Positions 43,343-51,581 of a DNA stretch of 64,000 bases are shown one piece after another (position 1 is the stretch's first letter; each line of letters begins with the position of its first letter). The notes under the pieces were generated by a model that searched no databases, was not told where the DNA came from, and saw nothing but the letters and a program-made list of their open reading frames with translations. Position numbers and translations under genes: made by a program. This stretch comes from Streptomyces sp. Je 1-369. Its GTDB lineage: Bacteria > Actinomycetota > Actinomycetes > Streptomycetales > Streptomycetaceae. The stretch covers positions 2,693,253 through 2,757,252 of the forward strand of contig NZ_CP101750.1 in the NCBI RefSeq assembly GCF_026810505.1, written 5' to 3'.

Positions 43343-44808
43343 CAGGCACCGCTCCCCTCATAGCCGTTGGGGAGGTGGATCATCTTGTGCTCGAAGTACT
43401 CGCCGTATCCCTCGGGTCCGAACTCGCGCCCGAGGCCGGAGTTCTTGTAGCCGCCGAAGGGGCCGAGCATGTCGAGGCTGAAGGTGTTCACGGAGTACGT
43501 TCCGGTGCGCACCCTGCGCGCGATGTCGATGCCGCGCTCGGTGTCGGCGGTCCAGACGCTGCCGCTGAGTCCGTAGTCGGAGTCGTTGGCGATCCGTACC
43601 GCCTCGTCCTCCTCGCCGTAGGGCAGCAGGCAGATGACGGGGCCGAAGATCTCCTCGCGGGCGATGCGCATGGAGTTGTCGACGCCGCCGAAGAGGGTCG
43701 GCTCGACGTACCAGCCCTGGTCGAGCCCGGCCGGACGGCCGCCGCCCGCGAGGATCTTGGCGCCCTCCTCCTGGCCGATGCGGATGTAGTCGAGGGAGCG
43801 CTGCTGCTGCCGCTGGGCGACGAGCGGGCCGAGTTCGGTGGCGGGGTCGAGGGGGTCGCCGACCTTGAGGGCACTGGCGGCGGCGGAGAATGCCTCGGCG
43901 AACTCGTCGTAGCGGGTGCGGGGCACGAGGATGCGGGTCTGGGCCACGCAGGCCTGGCCGTTGATCATCCAGGCGAACGGGGTGATGCCCGCGACGGCGG
44001 TCGCCGCGTCGGCGTCCGGCAGGATGACGGCGGCCGACTTGCCGCCGAGCTCGAGCGTCACGCGGGTGAGGTTGCGGGCGGCGACCTCCATGACGCGTTT
44101 GCCCGCGGCGACGGAGCCGGTGAAGGACACCTTGTCGACGTCGGGGTGCCCGACGAGGTACTCGCTCACCTCGCGGTCGGCGCAGACGATGGAGAGCACG
44201 CCTTCGGGCAGGCCCGCGTCGGCGGCCAGTTCGGCGAGTATGTAGGCGTCGAGGGGCGCTTCCGGGGAGGTCTTGAGGATCACGGGGCAGCCGGCGAGCA
44301 GGGCGGGCGCCAGCTTGGCGGCGGCGGTGAACTGCGGGACGTTCCACGGTACGACGGCCGCGACGACGCCCACCGGTTCGCGCCGGACGAGCAGCTTGCC
44401 GAGGACGCCGTCCCGCTGCTCCTCGTACGGGAAGTCGCGGGCGACGGTGATCGCCGCGTCCCAGACCATCAGCGCGGCGAGGGCCTGCACCATCACGCTG
44501 GAGGTGTAGGGGGTGCCGTTCTCGGTGCTGATGACGCGGGCGATCTCCTCGTGGCGGACCGCGAAGCCGTCCTTGATCTTCGTGATGACCTCGATGCGCT
44601 CGTCCACGGTCATGCGCGGCCAGGGACCGTGCTCGAAGGCCTTGCGGGCGGCGGCGACGGCGCGGTCGATGTCGGCGGGCGCCGCGTGCGGCACGCGTGC
44701 GAAGACCTCTCCGGTGTGCGGGGAGACGATCTCGATGACGTCCTTGCCGAGCGGGTCGACCAACTCCCCGCCGATGAACAGCTGTCCGTGTTCCACGAGC
44801 TCGGTCAT
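43342..44808 (-). CDS. Aldehyde dehydrogenase (NAD(P)-dependent)
   Basis: The 488-residue enzyme has catalytic Glu in LELGGKSAAVI and catalytic Cys in GQACVAQTRILV, plus VVPWNVPQF and NDSDYGLSGSVWT blocks. It oxidises an aldehyde to an acid or CoA-related product; the substrate is unknown. ATG 44808 is chosen over an upstream ATG at 44868 because homology begins at TELVEHGQLFIGGELV. It is coupled to the ferredoxin gene. Two palindromes of KstR type lie in the gap to the divergent hydrolase gene. Confidence 0.9.
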   Translation of the reverse strand: MTELVEHGQLFIGGELVDPLGKDVIEIVSPHTGEVFARVPHAAPADIDRAVAAARKAFEHGPWPRMTVDERIEVITKIKDGFAVRHEEIARVISTENGTPYTSSVMVQALAALMVWDAAITVARDFPYEEQRDGVLGKLLVRREPVGVVAAVVPWNVPQFTAAAKLAPALLAGCPVILKTSPEAPLDAYILAELAADAGLPEGVLSIVCADREVSEYLVGHPDVDKVSFTGSVAAGKRVMEVAARNLTRVTLELGGKSAAVILPDADAATAVAGITPFAWMINGQACVAQTRILVPRTRYDEFAEAFSAAASALKVGDPLDPATELGPLVAQRQQQRSLDYIRIGQEEGAKILAGGGRPAGLDQGWYVEPTLFGGVDNSMRIAREEIFGPVICLLPYGEEDEAVRIANDSDYGLSGSVWTADTERGIDIARRVRTGTYSVNTFSLDMLGPFGGYKNSGLGREFGPEGYGEYFEHKMIHLPNGYEGSGA

Positions 44809-44879
44809 GGCTGACTGCCTCCTGCGGAGCGTTTCCCGGCACTGTTTCCCGACACTGTTTCCTGACACGGTTTCAGAAC

Positions 44880-44893
44880 TGATACCAGTTCTA
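44880..44893. promoter_or_regulatory. KstR-like site, one mismatch, 72 bases upstream of aldehyde dehydrogenase
   Basis: TGATACCAGTTCTA fits TnnAACnnGTTnnA with one mismatch. It is also part of an inverted repeat AGAACTG-N4-CAGTTCT (44875-44892). With the site at 44957 it forms a pair about 77 bp apart. Confidence 0.5.
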
Positions 44894-44956
44894 GTTCGTG
44901 GAGTCCACGGACGGAAGGGGCAACACAGCTTCCAAGCAGTCGACTTGGGCGACTAT

Positions 44957-44970
44957 TGGAACTAGTTCTA
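44957..44970. promoter_or_regulatory. KstR-type operator in the aldehyde dehydrogenase / hydrolase gap
   Basis: TGGAACTAGTTCTA fits TnnAACnnGTTnnA at every fixed position and lies 53 bases upstream of the hydrolase. A TATAGT hexamer right after it (44973-44978) could be a -10 element for the hydrolase gene, which the site would then block. Confidence 0.7.
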
Positions 44971-45022
44971 GTTATAGTGATGACCCCCGGCGAGGGGACC
45001 GGCGACGAGAGACGAGGCCCCC

Positions 45023-46117
45023 ATGACCCCGCAGCTGACGGACCCGCCGGTGACCGAGCACGGCGGCGGCGTCTGGAGCATCAAGGTCCCCATCCCCGAC
45101 AACCCCCTCGGCTTCACCCTCGTCCACCTCCTGGACACCGACGCGGGACCGGTCCTCGTCGACACCGGCTGGGACGACCCGGCGTCCTGGGACACCCTCG
45201 TCGCCGGGCTCGCCGCGTGCGGCGTCGCCGTCGCCGACGTGCACGGCGTCGTCATCACCCACCACCACCCCGACCACCACGGCCTCTCCGGCCAGGTCCG
45301 CGACGCGTCCGGGGCGTGGCTCGCCATGCACGACGCCGACGCGTCCGTGGTCCGCCGCACCCGCTCGAACCCGCCGGACCGCTGGTACGCGTACCTGGTG
45401 GACAAGCTCACGGCCGCCGGCGCGCCCGCCGACCACGTCGCCCCGCTGATCCGGGCCCGCGACGAGGGCCGCCCCCACAAACTCCCCGGCCTCGCCCCCG
45501 CCCTGCCCGACCGCTCCATCACCCCCGGCGAACTCCTCGCCCTGCCCGGCCGCCGCCTGCGCGCCATCTGGACCCCCGGCCACACGCCCGGCCACGTCTG
45601 CCTCCACCTGGAGGAGGACCACCCGGCGGGCCTGCGCGGCAACGGCCGCCTCTTCTCCGGCGACCACCTGCTGCCCGGCATCACCCCGCACATCGGCCTG
45701 TACGAGGACCCCGAATCGGAGACCGTCACCGATCCTTCCCCAAGCTCTCGGCTTCGCTCGAGCGGGGGAGACCCCCTCGGCGACTACCTGGACTCCCTGG
45801 AGCGCGTCGCCCGTCTCGACCCGGCCGAGATCCTCCCCGCCCACCAGCGCACGTTCACCGACGCGCCCGCCCGCGTCCACGAGCTCCTGACCCACCACGA
45901 GGAGCGCCTGACCGGACTCCTCACCCTGCTCGCCGAGCCCCTCACTCCCTGGCGGATCGCCGAGCGCATGGAGTGGAACCGCCCCTGGGACGAAATCCCC
46001 TACGGGTCGAGGACCATCGCCGTCTCCGAGGCGGAGGCCCATGTGCGGCGCCTGGTGAAACTGGGGCGCGCGGAGGCCGTGCCGGGGAGCGATCCGGTCG
46101 CGTTCGTGGCGGTGTGA
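45023..46117 (+). CDS. Metallo-beta-lactamase-fold hydrolase
   Basis: The 364-residue MBL-fold enzyme has the metal motif THHHPDHHG (about residue 77), further ligands in TPGHTPGHVCLHLE and SGDHLLPG, and a C-terminal helical region (PLTPWRIAERMEWNRPWDEIPYGSRTIAVSEAEAHVRRL) as in glyoxalase II-like or LACTB2-like proteins. It hydrolyses an ester or thioester, possibly a CoA thioester given the neighbouring operators. A short loop (about residues 236-247) is encoded by a palindromic repeat element and looks inserted. It is divergent from the aldehyde dehydrogenase. Confidence 0.85.
   Translation: MTPQLTDPPVTEHGGGVWSIKVPIPDNPLGFTLVHLLDTDAGPVLVDTGWDDPASWDTLVAGLAACGVAVADVHGVVITHHHPDHHGLSGQVRDASGAWLAMHDADASVVRRTRSNPPDRWYAYLVDKLTAAGAPADHVAPLIRARDEGRPHKLPGLAPALPDRSITPGELLALPGRRLRAIWTPGHTPGHVCLHLEEDHPAGLRGNGRLFSGDHLLPGITPHIGLYEDPESETVTDPSPSSRLRSSGGDPLGDYLDSLERVARLDPAEILPAHQRTFTDAPARVHELLTHHEERLTGLLTLLAEPLTPWRIAERMEWNRPWDEIPYGSRTIAVSEAEAHVRRLVKLGRAEAVPGSDPVAFVAV
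45734..45776. repeat. Palindromic repeat element inside the hydrolase reading frame
   Basis: The segment contains CCCCAAGCTCTCGGCTTCGC followed by TCGAGCGGGGGAGACCCCC, a palindromic motif that I know as a recurrent dispersed element in Streptomyces. Here it sits in frame inside a gene and encodes a Ser/Arg-rich loop (PSPSSRLRSSGGD) between two helical parts of the protein. Confidence 0.6.
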
Positions 46118-46129
46118 CCCGAGAGGTGC

Positions 46130-46290
46130 GCGGACCGGCCGGTAGAGTGAGGGCGTCGTCCTCACGTCCGCCAGGGGGAAGCCGGTGCGATTCCGGCGCT
46201 GACCCGCAGCCGTATATGCCACTGAGCGTGGCAAGCCGGAATGCCCGGCGCGGAACGTGACCGGCTCGCTTCATCGGCCCCCGATGAGCG
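46130..46290 (+). ncRNA. Cobalamin (B12) riboswitch
   Basis: The leader contains the conserved B12-riboswitch core: CCAGGGGGAAGCCGGTGCGA, TTCCGGCGCTGACCCGCAGC, CGT, the stem TGCCACTGAGCGTGGCA, and a B12 box, AGCCGGAATGCCCGGC (46234-46249). A 7-bp hairpin TCATCGG-CCC-CCGATGA (46271-46287) follows and may belong to the expression platform. It lies about 100 bases upstream of the first gene of a five-gene run ending in an ECF transporter. Bound cobalamin would lower expression of these genes, as is usual for this class. Confidence 0.9.
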
Positions 46291-46387
46291 GCACCGTCGA
46301 GGTATACGGAGCCGGAGCCGCCCGGTAGCCGTGCTCGCACGGTCCGTGCCGCCCCGCTCCCCGCAGGGAGAGGCAACCCGCCCCATC

Positions 46388-47623
46388 ATGAACGTTCGTC
46401 GCAGCGCAGCGGTCCTGGCCGCCGCCGTCGCCGTGTTCGGCTCGGCCGCGGCACCGGCCGCCATCGCGGACGACGCGAAGCCGTCGCCGTCGGCCGCCCT
46501 CCCCTCGGGCCTCTACGGCAAGACCGACCCGAAGTTCGACGGCGTGTTCCGCCAGTCGTACGCCCTGCTCGCCCAGCACACCGAGGGCGTCGAGCCCGCC
46601 GCCAAGGCCGTGGACTGGCTGACCGGCCAGCAGTGCGCGAGCGGCGGCTTCGCGGCGTACCGCGCGGACTCCACCGAGCCGTGCGACTCCAAGACGGCGG
46701 TCGACAGCAACTCCACGGCCGCCGCCGTGCAGGCGCTCGCCGCGCTCGGCGGCCAGGACAAGACGGTCAAGAAGAGCGTCGACTGGCTGAAGTCCGTGCA
46801 GAACAAGGACGGCGGCTGGGGCTACAACCCGGGGCTGCCCTCCGACGCGAACTCCACCGGCATCGTGGTCGGCGCGCTCGTCGCCGCGGGCCGCAACCCC
46901 GCCGACGTGAAGTCCCAGGACGGCAAGTCCGCCTACGACGCGCTGCCGAAGCTCGCCATGGACTGCGGCAAGGACGGCGGCGCCTTCGGTCTCGCCGACA
47001 TGAAGTCCGGCAAGCTCGCGCCGAACGCCGACGCCACCGCCGCCGGTGTCCTCGGCAGCCTCGGCAAGGGCCTCGTGGTCTCCGCCCCCAAGAAGTCCGA
47101 GGACGCCGCACCCAAGTGCGCGAAGCCGGACACCGCCACGCGGGCCGCGAGCAACGGCGTCGGCTATCTGCTCGACACCCTCGGCAAGACCGACGACCAC
47201 CTGATGTCGTCGATGCCGGGCTCCACGGACCAGCCGGACTTCGGCAACACCGCCGACTCCGTGCTCGCCCTCGCCGCCGCCGGACAGAGCGAGCGGGCGA
47301 AGAAGTCCGCCGACTGGCTGGCGGAGAACTCCGCGGACTGGGCGAAGCAGTCGGGTCCGGCCGCGTACTCCCAGCTGATCTTCGCCGCGCACGCGGCAGG
47401 CCTGGACGCCCGCGACTTCGGCGGCACCGACCTCGTCAAGCAGCTGAACGCCACGGGCCCCGCCCCCGAGAACTCCGCGAAGTCGTCGTCCGCGTCCGAC
47501 GCGGACGAGAAGAAGGACGACGACGGCGGCGTCAGCGTCTGGTGGATCATCGGCGTCGGCATGGTCGCGGGCATCGGCATCGGCTTCCTGTACAGCGGCA
47601 ACCGCAAGAAGAAGCAGCCGTGA
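46388..47623 (+). CDS. Secreted, membrane-anchored alpha/alpha-toroid protein under B12 riboswitch control
   Basis: The 411-residue protein has a signal peptide (residues 1-28, ending near SAAAPAAIADD). A helical-repeat region of about 330 residues follows, with toroid-type motifs (AVDWLTGQQCASGGFAAY, SVDWLKSVQNKDGGWGYNP, SADWLAENSADWAKQSGP). Then come a Ser/Asp/Lys linker and a C-terminal membrane helix (about 385-403) with a basic tail. The repeats are those of the prenyltransferase/terpene-cyclase-like fold, which is also the fold of the N-terminal domain of vertebrate intrinsic factor and transcobalamin. Given the riboswitch and the ECF transporter genes, capture of cobalamin at the cell surface is a reasonable hypothesis. 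No cyclase DxDD motif is seen. Confidence 0.75.
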   Translation: MNVRRSAAVLAAAVAVFGSAAAPAAIADDAKPSPSAALPSGLYGKTDPKFDGVFRQSYALLAQHTEGVEPAAKAVDWLTGQQCASGGFAAYRADSTEPCDSKTAVDSNSTAAAVQALAALGGQDKTVKKSVDWLKSVQNKDGGWGYNPGLPSDANSTGIVVGALVAAGRNPADVKSQDGKSAYDALPKLAMDCGKDGGAFGLADMKSGKLAPNADATAAGVLGSLGKGLVVSAPKKSEDAAPKCAKPDTATRAASNGVGYLLDTLGKTDDHLMSSMPGSTDQPDFGNTADSVLALAAAGQSERAKKSADWLAENSADWAKQSGPAAYSQLIFAAHAAGLDARDFGGTDLVKQLNATGPAPENSAKSSSASDADEKKDDDGGVSVWWIIGVGMVAGIGIGFLYSGNRKKKQP

Positions 47624-48297
47624 CGCGGGGCCGTGCGCGGCGCGGGCGCCTGGCCGTCGGGGTCCTCCTCGCCGCGCTCCTCGGCGTCCTCGCCGCCGCG
47701 CCCGCCCAGGCCGCCGGCTACCGCTACTGGTCGTTCTGGGAGCGGGACGGCGCGCAGTGGACGTACGCCAGCCAGGGTCCTGGCACCGCGCGCCCCGAGG
47801 ACGGGGACGTGCAGGGCTTCCGGTTCTCGGTCTCCGACGACTCGAAGGACTCCGCGAAGCCGCGCGGCCCCGTCGACTTCGACGCCATCTGCGAGGACAC
47901 CCCGGCGAAGGACGGCCGCAAGCGCGTGGGCCTCGTCGTCGACTTCGGTACGGCGGGCGACGCCCCCGGCGGCGGGACGCCGCCGAAGCGGCGGACCGCC
48001 TGCGCGCAGGTCGGCGAGGACGCCACCAGCGCGGAGGCGCTCGCCTCCGTCGCGAAGCCGCTGCGCTACGACAGCAAGGCGCTGCTGTGCGCGATCGACG
48101 GCTACCCGAAGACGGGCTGCGGCGAGCAGGTCGCCGGCGACGGTACGTCCACGAAGACGCAGCCGGAGTCGGACAACACGGTCGGAGGGGGTGACGGCGG
48201 CGACGGTGGACCCTCCGTCGGTCTGATCGCCGGGATCGCCGCCGTCGCGCTGCTCGGCGGTGCCGGGATCTGGCAGGCCCGCCGCCGTCGCGGCTGA
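47620..48297 (+). CDS. Secreted single-pass membrane-anchored protein of the B12 locus
   Basis: The 225-residue protein has a basic signal region (RGRARRGRLAVGVLLAALLGVLAAAPAQAAG), an extracytoplasmic domain of about 125 residues starting YRYWSFWERDGAQWTYASQGPG and containing four cysteines, a Gly-rich linker and a C-terminal membrane helix followed by RRRRG. The GTG start overlaps the previous stop (GTGA), so the two surface proteins are made together. The family is uncharacterised. A role with the toroid protein in B12 capture or docking is inferred from coupling only. Confidence 0.7.
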   Translation: MTRGRARRGRLAVGVLLAALLGVLAAAPAQAAGYRYWSFWERDGAQWTYASQGPGTARPEDGDVQGFRFSVSDDSKDSAKPRGPVDFDAICEDTPAKDGRKRVGLVVDFGTAGDAPGGGTPPKRRTACAQVGEDATSAEALASVAKPLRYDSKALLCAIDGYPKTGCGEQVAGDGTSTKTQPESDNTVGGGDGGDGGPSVGLIAGIAAVALLGGAGIWQARRRRG

Positions 48298-48339
48298 CGC
48301 GCGGCTCGTACGGACAACGGACACGACACGGACAGCACC

Positions 48340-49791
48340 ATGACGGACCACGGCGGCGGCGCGCCCGCCCTCCTGCGGCGCCGCCTCGCCCCCGAGGCGC
48401 ACCGCGGCAACGCGCTGCACCCGGGCGCGTGGTGGGTGTGGGCCATCGGCCTCGGCACCGCGGCGTCCCGCACGACCAATCCGCTGCTGCTCGGCATGCT
48501 GGTCGGCGTCGCGGGCTATGTGGTGGCGGCGCGGCGGACGTCGGCGCCGTGGGCGAAGTCGTACGGCGCGTTCGTGAAGCTTGGGCTGGTGGTCATCGCG
48601 ATCCGGCTCGTCTTCGCGATCGTGCTCGGCTCGCCGATCCCCGGCACGCACACCGTCGTCACGCTGCCGGAGGTGCCGCTGCCCGACTGGGCGAGGGGCG
48701 TGCGGATCGGCGGCCGGGTGACGGCGGAGGGCCTGACGTTCGCGCTCTACGACGGCATCCGCCTGGCCGGCCTGCTGATCTGCGTCGGCGCGGCGAACGC
48801 GCTGGCCAGCCCGGCGCGGCTGCTGAAGTCACTGCCGGGCGCGCTGTACGAGGTCGGGGTGGCGGTCGTCGTGGCGATGACGTTCGCCCCGAACCTGGTC
48901 GTGGACGTACAGCGCCTGCGTGCCGCGCGCCGCCTGCGGGGACGTCCCGACCGCGGCATCCGCGGACTCCTCCAGGTCGGCCTTCCCGTCCTGGAGGGCG
49001 CGCTGGAGCGGTCGGTCGCGCTGGCGGCCGCGATGGACGCGCGCGGTTTCGGCCGCACGTCGCCCGTCCCGGCGGGCGTCCGCAGGGCGACGTCCGCCCT
49101 GACCCTCGGCGGTCTCATGGGCGTCTGCGTGGGTACGTACGGACTGCTCACCGCACAAGGCACGTCCTACGGCCTGCCCGCCCTGACCGCCGGCCTCCTC
49201 GCCGCACTCGCGGGCCTGCGACTGGGCGGCCGCCGCTCGGTACGCACCCGCTACCGCCCCGACCCGTGGGGCGTCCGCGCCTGGCTGGTCGCCGGGTCCG
49301 GGATCGCGGTGGCGGCCCTGACGATCTGGGCGGCGTCGCACGACCCGGCGGCACTGCACCCGGGAGTCGTCCCGCTGGTGGCCCCCGAGCTGCCGGTGTG
49401 GCCGGCGGCGGCGGTCCTGCTCGGCCTGCTCCCGGCGTTCGTGGCACCGGTACCCCCTGAGAACACCCGGCCCACCGCCGCTGGAAACACCCGGCCCACC
49501 GCGCCCGAGAGCACGCCGCCCGCGAGGCCCGGGCCCGCACCGTCCACCTCGCGCGGGACCGCCCCCCACTCCGGGGATACGCCACCGACGACACCCACCC
49601 CACGCGGCACCGAGCCTCCCGCCTGCGCCGCCCAAACGCCCCCCGCGCCCGAGACGGCCGAGACCACCCCCACCGCCCCCACTCCCCGGACGCAGCCCTC
49701 ACCCGCCGCCTGGCGCATGCCGCCGCCCGGCGCCGAGCCGAAGAACCCGGGCCCGGGCCCCTCCCCCACTTCCTCCGAGGAGACCTCATGA
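48340..49791 (+). CDS. ECF transporter T component (CbiQ-like) with long Pro-rich tail
   Basis: The 483-residue integral membrane protein has a CbiQ-type T domain with the two coupling-helix motifs seen as RLRAARRLRGR and AAAMDARGFGR (about residues 190-235), which contact the ATPases. Further hydrophobic helices extend to about residue 365. The C-terminal ~115 residues form a Pro/Thr/Ala-rich cytoplasmic tail (NTRPTAAGNTRPTAP, TTPTPRGTEPP) with no known function. Its stop overlaps the ATPase start (ATGA). It belongs to the riboswitch-controlled B12 locus. Confidence 0.85.
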   Translation: MTDHGGGAPALLRRRLAPEAHRGNALHPGAWWVWAIGLGTAASRTTNPLLLGMLVGVAGYVVAARRTSAPWAKSYGAFVKLGLVVIAIRLVFAIVLGSPIPGTHTVVTLPEVPLPDWARGVRIGGRVTAEGLTFALYDGIRLAGLLICVGAANALASPARLLKSLPGALYEVGVAVVVAMTFAPNLVVDVQRLRAARRLRGRPDRGIRGLLQVGLPVLEGALERSVALAAAMDARGFGRTSPVPAGVRRATSALTLGGLMGVCVGTYGLLTAQGTSYGLPALTAGLLAALAGLRLGGRRSVRTRYRPDPWGVRAWLVAGSGIAVAALTIWAASHDPAALHPGVVPLVAPELPVWPAAAVLLGLLPAFVAPVPPENTRPTAAGNTRPTAPESTPPARPGPAPSTSRGTAPHSGDTPPTTPTPRGTEPPACAAQTPPAPETAETTPTAPTPRTQPSPAAWRMPPPGAEPKNPGPGPSPTSSEETS

Positions 49792-51581
49792 TCCGCTTCG
49801 AGGACGTCTCGGTCACCTACGACGCGGCGCCCGGCCCCACCGTCCGGGGCGTCGACCTCACCGTCCCCGAAGGTGAGCTCGTGTTGCTCGTCGGGCCGTC
49901 CGGGGTCGGGAAGTCGACGTTGCTCGGGACCGTCAGCGGGCTCGTGCCGCACTTCACCGGTGGCACCCTGCGCGGCCGCGTGACCGTGGCGGGGCGCGAC
50001 ACCCGTACGCACAAGCCGCGTGAGCTCGCCGATGTCGTCGGCACCGTGGGCCAGGACCCGCTGTCGCACTTCGTGACGGACACCGTCGAGGACGAGCTTG
50101 CGTACGGGATGGAGTCGCTGGGGCTCGCCCCGGACGTGATGCGGCGGCGCGTCGAGGAGACCCTCGACCTGCTCGGCCTCGCCGACCTGCGCGACCGCCC
50201 CATCGTCACCCTCTCCGGCGGCCAGCAGCAGCGCGTCGCCATCGGCTCGGTCCTCACCCCGCACCCCCAGGTCCTCGTCCTCGACGAGCCCACGTCCGCC
50301 CTCGACCCCGCCGCCGCCGAAGAGGTCCTCGCCGTACTCCAGCGGCTCGTGCACGACCTCGGTACGACGGTCCTGATGGCCGAGCACCGCCTTGAGCGGG
50401 TCGTGCAGTACGCGGACCAGGTGCTGCTGCTCGCCGCCCCGGGCGAGGTGCCCGTCCTCGGCGACCCGGCCGCGCTGATGGCCCGCTCCCCCGTCTTCCC
50501 GCCGGTCGTCGCCCTCGGCCGTATCGCGGGCTGGTCGCCGCTGCCGCTGACCGTGCGGGACGCGCGGCGCAGGGCGGGTGACCTGCGGGAGCGGTTGGCG
50601 GGCGCGGAGCCGCGGAGGGACGTACCGGCCGAGCCGGTCGCGGAGCCGGGCGGCGGGCGCCGGTGGCCCAGGCTGCGCAAGGAACGTACGGCATCGGCGG
50701 CACAGCAGAAGGCGGCCGCCGTCGCCTCCGTCGAAGAACTCGCGGGCGCAGGGCGCAGGCCACCGAAGCTGCGCAAGGAACGTACGGCATCGGCGGCACG
50801 GCGGGACGCGGCCGTCGCCTCCGTCGAGCGTCTCGCCGTGCGCCGCGGCCGCGTCGAGGCGCTGCGCCGTGTCGACCTCACCGTCACACCCGGTGAGACC
50901 GTCGCCCTGATGGGCCGCAACGGCGCCGGGAAGTCCACGCTCCTGTCCGCCCTCGTCGGCCTGCTCGAACCCACGTCGGGCACCGTCCGCGTCGGCGGCG
51001 CCGTCCCCCACCGCACGTCCCCGCGACAGCTGATCCGGCACGTCGGCCTGGTCCCGCAGGAACCCCGCGACCTGCTGTACGCGGACACCGTGGCCGCCGA
51101 GTGCGCGGCCGCCGACCACGACGCGGACGCGGCGCCCGGCACCTGCCGTGCCCTGGTGGACGAGCTGCTGCCGGGCATCGCGGACGACACGCATCCCCGG
51201 GACCTCTCCGAGGGCCAGCGTCTGACGCTCGCCCTGTCCATCGTCCTGACCACGCGCCCGCCCCTGCTGCTCCTGGACGAGCCGACCCGCGGCCTCGACT
51301 ACGCGGCCAAGACCCGGCTGGCCACCGTCCTGCGCGGGCTCGCCGCCGAGGGGCACGCCATCCTGCTGGCCACGCACGACGTGGAGCTGGCCGCCGAGAT
51401 CGCCCACCGGGTGGTGATCCTCGCGGACGGCGAGGTCGTCGCGGACGGCCCGACCGAGCAGATCGTCGTGTCGTCGCCGTCCTTCGCGCCGCAGGTCACG
51501 AAGATCCTGGCGCCGCAGGAGTGGCTGACGGTCACAGAGGTGCGCCGGGCCCTGGACGCGGTCGGAGGCGAGCCCTCGTGA
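49788..51581 (+). CDS. ECF transporter double ATPase (two ABC domains in one chain)
   Basis: The 597-residue protein contains two ABC ATPase domains: residues 1-255 (Walker A LVGPSGVGKSTLLG, signature LSGGQQQRVAIGS, Walker B VLVLDEPTSALDP) and about 330-597 (Walker A LMGRNGAGKSTLLS, signature LSEGQRLTLALS, Walker B LLLDEPTRGLD). It therefore supplies both A subunits of an ECF transporter. The linker contains a direct duplication of LRKERTASAA about 32 residues apart (DNA repeats near 50674 and 50770). It is coupled to the T component upstream and the S component downstream. Confidence 0.9.
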   Translation: MIRFEDVSVTYDAAPGPTVRGVDLTVPEGELVLLVGPSGVGKSTLLGTVSGLVPHFTGGTLRGRVTVAGRDTRTHKPRELADVVGTVGQDPLSHFVTDTVEDELAYGMESLGLAPDVMRRRVEETLDLLGLADLRDRPIVTLSGGQQQRVAIGSVLTPHPQVLVLDEPTSALDPAAAEEVLAVLQRLVHDLGTTVLMAEHRLERVVQYADQVLLLAAPGEVPVLGDPAALMARSPVFPPVVALGRIAGWSPLPLTVRDARRRAGDLRERLAGAEPRRDVPAEPVAEPGGGRRWPRLRKERTASAAQQKAAAVASVEELAGAGRRPPKLRKERTASAARRDAAVASVERLAVRRGRVEALRRVDLTVTPGETVALMGRNGAGKSTLLSALVGLLEPTSGTVRVGGAVPHRTSPRQLIRHVGLVPQEPRDLLYADTVAAECAAADHDADAAPGTCRALVDELLPGIADDTHPRDLSEGQRLTLALSIVLTTRPPLLLLDEPTRGLDYAAKTRLATVLRGLAAEGHAILLATHDVELAAEIAHRVVILADGEVVADGPTEQIVVSSPSFAPQVTKILAPQEWLTVTEVRRALDAVGGEPS

